From Pycnococcus provasolii (lineage: Eukaryota > Chlorophyta > Pseudoscourfieldiophyceae > Pseudoscourfieldiales > Pycnococcaceae): a stretch of 64,000 nt of DNA. The position numbers and the translations under genes were made by a program. The stretch covers positions 744,001 through 808,000 of the forward strand of contig OW568869.1 in the NCBI GenBank assembly GCA_938743325.2. The letters run 5' to 3'. The notes under the pieces were generated by a model that saw nothing but the letters and a program-made list of their open reading frames with translations, made no database searches and was not told where the DNA came from. Below, in pieces: positions 10,601 to 16,891 of the stretch (its first letter is position 1; each line of letters begins with the position of its first letter).

Positions 10601-12659
10601 CGAGGCGGATGCGGAGGAGGCACGCCGGCGAGGCAATACGGCGGCCGCCGCGGAGCTGCAGGTGAAAGCGTCGGAGGCGCGCAAGACGCTCGTGCGTCAT
10701 CGCGCGGAGTCGCTTCGCGATCTCGCGGAGGCGCGTCGATCAGCGGAGGCGCACGTGACATCGGCGACGGCGGACGAGATCAAGGCTAATGAGGCGGATT
10801 CCCTTTTTCGTCAGGGTGCGACTTCTGCTTTGAAGGATGATACTCAGAAACATTCGAATGCGTTCCATGAAGTGACGAATCTTCATGCGCAGAATGACGA
10901 ATCTGAGCTTTTGTACAAGGAGTACGGCGTTGATATTGCTTCGCTGTCTCCAGATAAGAAGTCTCTCTTCATAGAGAAGGAGCGAGAACTGAATGAAGCT
11001 CAGTCGTTACTGGCAAGTGCTGAAGATGATTTGAGGTTTGAGCGTACAGCGTTAGATGAGGAGGCTATAGAAGTAGCAACGCTTGAACATGAAGCTGAAG
11101 CGGCTCGACTGAGAGGTGACGTGACGCGTGCAAGGAACATGATGAAGATTGCTGAAGAGGCGAAAGCTACACTTGCTCAGCATAGAGCTGAATGTGAAGA
11201 GGAAATGGTCAACGCATACAGAGAAGCAGAAGCGCGCTTAGAAGCAGCCAGCGTGGAAATGACCAAGGTTCGCGAAGAAATCGTTAGATCGGCAAGAGCT
11301 GTACCGGAATCAAAACATTATCGAGAGGTTGTCGCATTAGAAAAGGATGCAGAGCGAACGAGGACACGTGGCAGCTCAGTTGTGGCGAGCCAGGTTGCTC
11401 AGCATGCGGCTGAGGCTCGCTCAAGAATAACGTCCACCCCATCAAAAGACGATGAGCCCTTCATTTCGTCTCGAGGTGGATTAGGCCGTGCAGCTAAAAT
11501 GTTAGATGCGTCATCGCAAGGGCCATCATCTTCGGTGATGCTTGGCAAGCACAAAGGCTTCGTGATCGATCCTCAAACTTTTTCAAAGATTCCAGCAACG
11601 TTCACACTATCGGCAGATAGCATATCCGATGCTACATCTCTTCGGGTAAAGGCTACGAGTGTTGGGCTCGACCTTGTGCTCCCAATTGACGGGAAATTAA
11701 CTTCAGCCTCTCAATGCGGTTCTCGCATGGCAGTGAGTACCTCGCTAGCAATTGAAATGGAGTCCAATGATGCTGCAGAAGCTCTGTCCTCCTCAATTGT
11801 CTCACGTGGTGTCTCTGTGGTGGCCCTTAAGCAGGATCGTCCTTACGCCAGTGTAGCTGAGAAAGCTCACCTGTTCGCACGCCTGGTGCAGCGAACTGAG
11901 ATGCACCTTGAAGCTTGGCTCAACGCGATGGTTGCGCCGTCTGCTGAGGATCCTGGGCGTGAACGCGAGGCGATTCGCATCATTGAGGAATCCAAGCAAA
12001 GGGTGCTCGAATCTGCTGCTTCGCTTGGTCTTGACACTGCAGATATTTTACGTGATGCTGAAGATCGTGATTCGGGAGACGTACGATCGCTCGTGCTTCG
12101 ATACGAGATGATGCGACCATCTGTTGAGCGTGTCGACGTTGGTGTTGGTCCAACACGTGAAGAAAAACTAGAAGAAGAGGCTGCACGTCGCATCCAAGAT
12201 ACATGGCGCCTGGGCCGCGCCGTGCGTCGCAATGCTCAGCCTGGATTGTCGCTAACCATGGAGGTGATTGCGGAGCTGCTCCGAGCATTTCCTCGCGGCG
12301 AGGGTGAGTCGGCATGGCCTGAGGGTTTATTGGAATCTGTGCAGAACCTTGGTCAGGATCCTGCGTCACTTGCCACGTTGCAGTTGCTTCGAACATTGCA
12401 CGCTCATGTGAAAAAGCTGTCGCAGCATACCATCGACATGAAGCGCCAGTACACTTCTGACCTGACTCTTCAGCGCATGCACGGCGAGAGAACGGCTAAT
12501 CGGCAGACTTTCCTCGCTCGCGAGATGGAGCGTCTATCTGTGGCTAGCGAAATGGACGCAATCAAGGCTGAGCTTCGCGAAGAACGAATGAAGCGCGCTG
12601 AGGCGGAGGCTCGCGTTGAAGCTCTTCGCGATTCGCTGAACATGATGATTTCTTCGTAG
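4623..12659 (+). CDS. Giant repetitive coiled-coil protein with C-terminal IQ-like motif
   Basis: An uninterrupted frame of 2,678 residues from ATG 4623 (the upstream GTG is not used). Residues 1-460 are Ser/Thr-rich and charged, with a recurring motif (LFADDVQN near 120; FAAKDDVQN near 275). Residues about 643-2054 are roughly 13 copies of a 110-residue helical unit (AELQAEEAHVAELEADAEEA...). Diverged copies flank the array at about 467-556, 2121-2219 and 2234-2272. Near 2519 RRIQDTWRLGRAVRR fits an IQ (calmodulin-binding) motif, and the last 90 residues are again coiled coil. There is no signal peptide or TM segment. This architecture suggests a long structural or cytoskeletal rod, for example a flagellar-root or cortical fibre component. 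That role is inference, and no named family is recognised. Its 3' end faces the next gene across 98 bp. Confidence 0.85.
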   Translation: MASGSLTSTSGSSLSRLKGSLKKKSSGSSSYPLSSAVPPSSAAVSVSASLLLGVFSSTALDPLFLEENKVSSVSRTSAVPAPSSARKPTPMVSHAHGHGSRAGEDETRRRLLFADDVQNLAKENEPADGGEESQRRGEKENTGSGRRRSPRRHRRSASPTNRADNEPRSDTKSSGRRRRERPKNDEEETPAHNTPRLQINTPKTTTTTKRDTDVRQDAHDNDEQDEVEAMLRALEAEEKQKRAKDQEKANGNTAERKKRLVAFAAKDDVQNIERRTDEPTQGSMPAETKEEEAHLPPRMRTLQATGATPDATQTQTAALKSMHMSLDRDTALARARQLLSHGPEIVDGTQQGATSELAQEGEVPKRPLQEQPAIAKSSDETPILHRARRLLSGAAKASAAFGRSAYKTANDDASHTSETTKTMPGDEAQKQKTPIASFQTEVDSTTKEKKKRADLPKSPRPSVDTVQDELAKIEETVIAAAVEIKLKEADLMVLQKEAEQAQNRGDTEVATKITTKVSDERKSLQSQREQLVRDLAMAKRKAESRATVVVAMTADQSFFSESQALPHNTEKKKYSSPSPFAKKKLNKFQREAKELLDFAGFSSVENPSVSAPISQGHDQLKTPTDKAKPSKSSSKEQLHAKVEDAQEELAAVDAHAATVSAELQAEEAHVAELEADAEEARRRGNTAAAAELQVKASEARKMLVRHRAESLRDLAEARRSAEAHVTSATADEIKVHEMEVSGAKSDAVHVEVEKAQAELAAVDAHAATVSAELQAEEAHVAELEADAEEARRRGNTAAAAELQVKASEARKTLVRHRAESLRDLAEARRSAEAHVTSATADEIKVHEMEVSGAKSDAVHVEVEKAQAELAAVDAHAATVSAELQAEEAHVAELEADAEEARRRGNTAAAAELQVKASEARKTLVRHRAESLRDLAEARRSAEAHVTSATADEIKVHEMEVSGAKSDAVHVEVEKAQAELAAVDAHAATVSAELQAEEAHVAELEADAEEARRRGNTAAAAELQVKASEARKTLVRHRAESLRDLAEARRSAEAHVTSATADEIKVHEMEVSGAKSDAVHVEVEKAQAELAAVDAHAATVSAELQAEEAHVAELEADAEEARRRGNTAAAAELQVKASEARKTLVRHRAESLRDLAEARRSAEAHVTSATADEIKVHEMEVSGAKSDAVHVEVEKAQAELAAVDAHAATVSAELQAEEAHVAELEADAEEARRRGNTAAAAELQVKASEARKMLVRHRAESLRDLAEARRSAEAHVTSATANEIKVHEMEVSGAKSDAVHVEVEKAQAELAAVDAHAATVSAELQAEEAHVAELEADAEEARRRGNTAAAAELQVKASEARKTLVRHRAESLRDLAEARRSAEAHVTSATADEIKVHEMEVSGAKSDAVHVEVEKAQAELAAVDAHAATVSAELQAEEAHVAELEADAEEARRRGNTAAAAELQVKASEARKTLVRHRAESLRDLAEARRSAEAHVTSATADEIKVHEMEVSGAKSDAVHVEVEKAQAELATVDAHAATVSAELQAEEAHVAELEADAEEARRRGNTAAAAELQVKASEARKTLVRHRAESLRDLAEARRSAEAHVTSATADEIKVHEMEVSGAKSDAVHVEVEKAQAELATVDAHAATVSAELQAEEAHVAELEADAEEARRRGNTAAAAELQVKASEARKTLVRHRAESLRDLAEARRSAEAHVTSATADEIKVHEMEVSGAKSDAVHVEVEKAQAELAAVDAHAATVSAELQAEEAHVAELEADAEEARRRGNTAAAAELQVKASEARKTLVRHRAESLRDLAEARRSAEAHVTSATANEIKVHEMEVSGAKSDAVHVEVEKAQAELAAVDAHAATVSAELQAEEAHVAELEADAEEARRRGNTAAAAELQVKASEARKTLVRHRAESLRDLAEARRSAEAHVTSATADEIKVHEMEVSGAKSDAVHVEVEKAQAELAAVDAHAATVSAELQAEEAHVAELEADAEEARRRGNTAAAAELQVKASEARKTLVRHRAESLRDLAEARRSAEAHVTSATADEIKANEADSLFRQGATSALKDDTQKHSNAFHEVTNLHAQNDESELLYKEYGVDIASLSPDKKSLFIEKERELNEAQSLLASAEDDLRFERTALDEEAIEVATLEHEAEAARLRGDVTRARNMMKIAEEAKATLAQHRAECEEEMVNAYREAEARLEAASVEMTKVREEIVRSARAVPESKHYREVVALEKDAERTRTRGSSVVASQVAQHAAEARSRITSTPSKDDEPFISSRGGLGRAAKMLDASSQGPSSSVMLGKHKGFVIDPQTFSKIPATFTLSADSISDATSLRVKATSVGLDLVLPIDGKLTSASQCGSRMAVSTSLAIEMESNDAAEALSSSIVSRGVSVVALKQDRPYASVAEKAHLFARLVQRTEMHLEAWLNAMVAPSAEDPGREREAIRIIEESKQRVLESAASLGLDTADILRDAEDRDSGDVRSLVLRYEMMRPSVERVDVGVGPTREEKLEEEAARRIQDTWRLGRAVRRNAQPGLSLTMEVIAELLRAFPRGEGESAWPEGLLESVQNLGQDPASLATLQLLRTLHAHVKKLSQHTIDMKRQYTSDLTLQRMHGERTANRQTFLAREMERLSVASEMDAIKAELREERMKRAEAEARVEALRDSLNMMISS
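6551..10785 (+). repeat. Coding tandem array, about 13 x 330 bp, nearly identical
   Basis: The 330-bp unit (110 codons) repeats in register from about 6551 to 10785 (12.8 units). Reading unit by unit, I find only a handful of variable positions: Ala/Thr (gcc/acc) at unit offset near 6571, the linked pair cgtaagatg versus cgcaagacg near 6719, tcagcg versus tcggcg near 6792, and gat/gac/aac near 6812. Neighbouring copies are therefore about 98-100% identical at DNA level, including synonymous sites. Both ends grade into much more diverged copies. It is GC-rich compared with the flanking parts of the same gene. Long antisense frames inside the array are composition artefacts. Confidence 0.95.
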
Positions 12660-12757
12660 AATGCTAAACTAATCGTATAATGTTCTTACAATTTGAGTAT
12701 GTAACGCACACACATCAGTGCATTATTGTATATGGCTCTTGGACGCAATCCCGCAAT

Positions 12758-13672
12758 TCATGTGAACGGGTTGTTCACGCCCACAGAGCAGCAGCCTGTG
12801 CTTTCCTTGCCCGTGCATCCGATACATCGTCCGTTCGGAAGCCAGTCCGGATCTCCCCAACGCGTGCGCGGGATTTCGATGTGCGCGTCGGTGATATTCG
12901 CCAACGTTTCGCTGGCGCCGTCGCTGCGCACGCCCTGGCTAAGCAACTGTGACACCGTCTTTGCGCTATCCGCCAATCTGTGCCACAGGCTAGTGTTTCC
13001 TTGTTCGTCACTGCTTTTCTCTTTCATGTCTACGAAGAAACGGAACCACGCAGCCTCCGCGCCTAATTCCTGCTCACCTCTCGCGTCGTCCTCCTCCTTG
13101 GCACGCCTTTCCGCCTCCTTTCTTCGTTCCACCTTCGCGGCGAATTTGGCATATCCTGCAGAGATGGTCTGCTTAGCAGCCCTCTTCACGTATTTTTCAA
13201 GCTCCGTAAGCGGCTTGAGACTTTCGTGGAATTCCTCGACTTTCTGTTTTTCCAGGCGAGTGAGTTTCAGCGGTTCGTCCGCCGAGCCTGACTTTAGCAT
13301 AGAGTCCTGCGACCAAGCGTCGATGGTCGGTCTTGGTTTCCGACGTGGTGGCGGTGGCGGCGGTGGTGGTGGTTTTCTGCGTAGAGCTGGTGGGCACAAC
13401 GATGGCGTATCGAACATGCACACGACGCCTTCCGCCGTCCTTGCTTTTTCGCCGGTGCCTGTGCGTGTCTTTGTCTGACTTGCGTCTGATCTGTGCGTTG
13501 TCGTCACTGCTGCCCCGAACCCGCTTTGTTTTCTGCTTCGTGCTGTTTTGTTTCTGTTTGCGATGGATATGTTGAGCGTGGCCGGCACCAAAAGGAGGAG
13601 GAGAGCGACGCCATATAAGTAAGACCTTTTTAAGCTCAACACAACGAGACAACAACGCATCACCGTCACCAT
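12758..13672 (-). CDS. Unknown signal-anchor protein with poly-proline tract
   Basis: A 304-residue frame from ATG 13672 (a GTG one codon upstream is ignored). A hydrophobic segment at about residues 18-36 (YGVALLLLLVPATLNISIA) fits a signal peptide or type II anchor. A run of nine to ten prolines follows near residue 103 ([18 protein letters not shown]). Then comes a charged, helical region (about 140-215, many Glu/Lys/Arg) and a C-terminal part ending with four clustered cysteines (CIGCTGKESTGCC). No known domain is recognised. The pattern of anchor, proline linker, helical rod and Cys-rich tail suggests an ER or secretory-pathway protein. It converges with the giant coiled-coil gene. Confidence 0.65.
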   Translation of the reverse strand: MVTVMRCCLVVLSLKRSYLYGVALLLLLVPATLNISIANRNKTARSRKQSGFGAAVTTTHRSDASQTKTRTGTGEKARTAEGVVCMFDTPSLCPPALRRKPPPPPPPPPRRKPRPTIDAWSQDSMLKSGSADEPLKLTRLEKQKVEEFHESLKPLTELEKYVKRAAKQTISAGYAKFAAKVERRKEAERRAKEEDDARGEQELGAEAAWFRFFVDMKEKSSDEQGNTSLWHRLADSAKTVSQLLSQGVRSDGASETLANITDAHIEIPRTRWGDPDWLPNGRCIGCTGKESTGCCSVGVNNPFT

Positions 13673-14045
13673 CACCTGATATCACCAGCAGGTTAGGCCA
13701 TGTACATGTAAGCTTAAGGCATGCTTAAGGCATGGGGGAACTCTCTTAACTTAAGATCAGGGGAGTTGATGGGGTTGACAAATCCAATCCAAATCCTTCC
13801 TTCCGTGGAATCCTTCCCCCAATGCCAAGAATCAGCCATAGACTGATGGATCACCTCCATGGAGGTCAGTCCCCTCACCTGGAGGTCACCTCACGTGGAC
13901 GTGGAGGTGGTAAGATCTGTGCACAGACAGCTTTGAGATCAAGTGTTCGAGTGCCGGGCACTGCCGGCCCCGTCATCACACGTCCCCCAGGGCCTGCCAG
14001 CGGGTTCCCAGACCTCGTGAGGCTCACATCACTGATATCCATATC
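13673..14045. other. Divergent promoter region
   Basis: Upstream of both the signal-anchor protein (minus) and the MYND protein (plus). It contains cttaaggcatgcttaaggcat direct repeats near 13713 and several overlapping tggaggtcacctca motifs at 13850-13905. No coding sequence is supported. Confidence 0.45.
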
Positions 14046-16514
14046 ATGGGAAAGAATAAGAAGGCGTCGCGCAAACCCGGCGGCGGCCAAGGCAACACGA
14101 CAGACGCGCAAAGCAGCTCAGCGGCGAGCGGTGGCGCACGCCGACGCCGGGACTTCGGTTTTGCAGGGCAGACGGGTCGCGGCGCGAACCTGGGTATCGA
14201 ACAGCCGCCGCGCGTCGTCATCTCAGACGCGCTCCGCGCGTCGCGTGACAGGCAGAACAGGCACTTCGTCGAGGCAACGGAGCTCTTCCAGTCCGCAATA
14301 AGGTGCGGGAAGCATGGCGACATGTGCAACGCCACCGCACAGCTGGCGACAGCGTTCCTGCTCTCAGAACGCGCCATTTCCATCTGCGGAGGAGACGAGT
14401 GGCACGACGACAGGCTTGCAGCCGTGAACCTCATTCGCATGATTGAGTACGTGAGTGACGAACACTCCGCCGCGGGCACAATGCTCGAGATCTTAGTTGG
14501 TACTATGGTGGGACCATCGATGGCTATGATGTCAGGCTCGTCGGCAGACGAGGCGACCATGAACACCATCGCGCAGATAGACTCGCAAATTCGCTGGATC
14601 GAGAGGCAGCCAGCCATTGAAGGAGTCGACGGCAAGGAACGCGATCATTCCGTGCCTCTTGGGGCCACGTTTCGTCGCTCGCGTCTCCACGAGCTGCGCT
14701 CAAGTCTTTTCATGCGCCTTGGAGATCTCAGACGTGCAGAGAGCGCGCTCACCGAGGCGATTCGCCTAGCTTCGAATCGAGACGACCGCCTCAACCTGCG
14801 CCTTTTGCGAGCGTCACTGTGGGGTGCACAGAACATGAGGGAAAAACCGAAGCAGTTCGAAGAGTTCAAGGCATGCGCGGACGGATTGCACGAGGACAAT
14901 CGAGGGCACGCATCGTGCTCAGCATGGCTGGCAATGCTCATATTCGAGAGTGCTAGCCTTGGCACGTATCGCGACGCCGTGACATGGCTATCTAAGATGC
15001 ACGAGAGTATGAGACGCCAAGCTGTCCTCTACGGAGAGTCGACAGAAGCCAAGCGAGAGGAGATGCGCGGTTCCATCATAGGTAAGGTGCTTAGGATCTT
15101 CCCGCGCGAAGATGGTGGCGAAGCTGACGGCGAGGCGGCCATCAGTCGTGCACTCGGACGGAAATTGCTCGATGTGTCAGTTGCCACGGGGATTGATCCA
15201 GAGCAGCTCGGATTTGAGCGCCGCGAGGTTGACGGCGATGCTGCGGCACGACCTACTCGCGTATTACTCGAGTGTGCCATGTGTGGAAAGGTGGGTAGCG
15301 AATCAAGCAAGACTGGGCATGCGATCAGCCTTCGGAGATGCGGGCAGTGTAGAATGGTAGCATACTGCAGCGTGGAATGTCAGAAAGCGGACTGGGCAGA
15401 GCACAAGAGCATGTGCAAGCAGGCAAAGAAAATCGAAAAAGCTCGAGCTAAAGAGGAAGAAAAACGCATGGAAAGTGAAAGCAAGGGGGCATCGTCATCA
15501 TCCGCATCCTCTACGTTGCGGGAGAAGGCGGAGGAAGATCCCGAGCCACCCTCACATGGTAGCGACATGCGCTTGCAGCAAGCACAAGCCTTATCTCGCA
15601 TGGAGGCTCGCCTTCAGGCTGACTGGGCAACGCACAACCGCCACATTGCCGAGTGGTGGCATCGCAAGAGCATCCGCGAGCGCAAGAAGCTGCTCAGTAT
15701 ACTTACCGCGGACACGATGCCTGATAAATTGCCTTCGCCAGATCAAGTGAAGGCGATCTTCGCGAGCGACGATGGGACGGGTGCAGGTGTACTCTTCGAC
15801 TGGAGTCTAGAGACCCTCGTCGAGAAATCTTGCGCGTGCGGACGTGGTCCTGGATGCGGTGAGCATCACTTTACCGACCGCCTGTTGCACGAGCTTTTTC
15901 ATAGAGCAAGTGACCCGAGCGTATTTGCTGACTGCCCAGAATGCAGTCCGCGTGAGACCGATTATGCCATGTGCTACCAGATGCAAGAGCTCGGCATATT
16001 TGAGAAGAATCCGGCACTCGAGCATTGCCAATACACGAAGCTTGATTCTGACGAAGCGACCATGAAGCAAGGGATGATGCGAATCAATGTGGAGCGCCTC
16101 AGGTCGGGTCAAGTCACTGGTCCGAATGGAGTCCCACGATCGTTTGAGCAGCACATGGCTATAATCAAACAGATGGCCATGCCTGGGCATAATCTCTTTG
16201 ATGCCAGCGCATTTGACCACGCGCACAATCGACGATTGAAGGCCGTCTCGCTCTTGACGCTTGTAGTCGACGAGTTCTTCGAGAGTGAGAAGCACATGCC
16301 GACAGCACACCCGTTTGCCCGTCTCAACGGATGCAATCATTGCCATGCGTCGTGCGCTCGCAACTGCGCGGTGGTGTGCAAGGCATGCGAGCTCACGTGG
16401 TGGTGTTGCGCGCGCTGCCAGGCGGCAGACTACACTCACGATGCCAATTGCTTGGGAGACGACGCAAGGAATGCGGTGGCGTTTGGGAGGAGGGAAGGTT
16501 TGTACAGCTACTGA
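14046..16514 (+). CDS. MYND zinc-finger protein with TPR-like N-terminus
   Basis: 822 residues from ATG 14046 (MGKNKKASRKPGGG). Residues about 75-330 are helical with TPR-like pairs (ELFQSAIRCGKHGDM; LRRAESALTEAIRLA). A canonical MYND finger lies at about 409-450: CAMCGKV, CGQCRMVAYCSVECQ, then DWAEHKSMC, so all expected Cys/His ligands are present. It is followed by a Lys/Glu-rich linker. A second Cys cluster at about 762-800 (CNHCHASC, CKACELTWWCCARC, then HDANC) resembles a degenerate MYND or related zinc site. MYND domains usually mediate protein-protein contacts, and no SET methyltransferase domain is visible. It is probably a cytosolic or nuclear adaptor. TPR+MYND proteins are expanded in algae, so a specific function cannot be given. 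Confidence 0.8.
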   Translation: MGKNKKASRKPGGGQGNTTDAQSSSAASGGARRRRDFGFAGQTGRGANLGIEQPPRVVISDALRASRDRQNRHFVEATELFQSAIRCGKHGDMCNATAQLATAFLLSERAISICGGDEWHDDRLAAVNLIRMIEYVSDEHSAAGTMLEILVGTMVGPSMAMMSGSSADEATMNTIAQIDSQIRWIERQPAIEGVDGKERDHSVPLGATFRRSRLHELRSSLFMRLGDLRRAESALTEAIRLASNRDDRLNLRLLRASLWGAQNMREKPKQFEEFKACADGLHEDNRGHASCSAWLAMLIFESASLGTYRDAVTWLSKMHESMRRQAVLYGESTEAKREEMRGSIIGKVLRIFPREDGGEADGEAAISRALGRKLLDVSVATGIDPEQLGFERREVDGDAAARPTRVLLECAMCGKVGSESSKTGHAISLRRCGQCRMVAYCSVECQKADWAEHKSMCKQAKKIEKARAKEEEKRMESESKGASSSSASSTLREKAEEDPEPPSHGSDMRLQQAQALSRMEARLQADWATHNRHIAEWWHRKSIRERKKLLSILTADTMPDKLPSPDQVKAIFASDDGTGAGVLFDWSLETLVEKSCACGRGPGCGEHHFTDRLLHELFHRASDPSVFADCPECSPRETDYAMCYQMQELGIFEKNPALEHCQYTKLDSDEATMKQGMMRINVERLRSGQVTGPNGVPRSFEQHMAIIKQMAMPGHNLFDASAFDHAHNRRLKAVSLLTLVVDEFFESEKHMPTAHPFARLNGCNHCHASCARNCAVVCKACELTWWCCARCQAADYTHDANCLGDDARNAVAFGRREGLYSY

Positions 16515-16891
16515 TTCCTTGCAAAAAAGAACAAAGAATACCAACTTACAACTGAATGAGAGGGTTCGTCAAAAAGGGCGTGTTGTTGAGGGCGGAGCTT
16601 GCTGCCGCCCCTTCGGCAGGCGCTTGCCCGTCGCTGTTGCCGCCCGAGCACACGATGCTACCATCTAGGGCTAGGGGTTAGGGGCTAGGGGTTAGGGGTT
16701 AGGGGTTAGGGGTTAGGGTTGGGGTCCTCCTTCCCGCCCCCTCCTGGGACCCTCCTGGGACCCTCCTGGGAATCAAAATTCCTCTCCTTTTTTCTTGGTG
16801 GCGCTTTCAGGACTGTGACTTGCGTGGCGGCGGCGGCGGCGTATTAATAGCATACCTTTAAGTGTTTGTGTCGTGCCACAGGTGTCGCACA
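16515..16891. other. Spacer with telomere-like and tandem repeats
   Basis: No gene. It contains a G-rich telomere-like array (16665-16734), three copies of cctcctggga (about 16738-16771), and a GGC run (16823-16840) close to the start of the Omp85 gene. Confidence 0.6.
16665..16734 (+). repeat. Interstitial telomere-like array (TTAGGGG type)
   Basis: Imperfect tandem copies of ctagggg/ttagggg, about nine in a row, finishing ttagggttgggg. It lies about 160 bp upstream of the Omp85 start codon at 16892. It may be a fossil telomere insertion or a promoter telo-box. Confidence 0.75.

Noticed and set aside
6490-10761. Long antisense open frames (89-105 residues) repeating every 330 bp
   Set aside because: They are shadows of the GC-rich sense repeat, recur only because the unit recurs, and have Arg/Pro/Ser-rich low-complexity products.
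6551-10785. CRISPR-like regular array
   Set aside because: Repeats are 330 bp, contiguous without spacers, and lie in a coding frame of a eukaryotic protein.
15807-16544. 245-codon minus-strand frame
   Set aside because: Opposite the MYND protein gene, which has clear Cys/His clusters and codon use.
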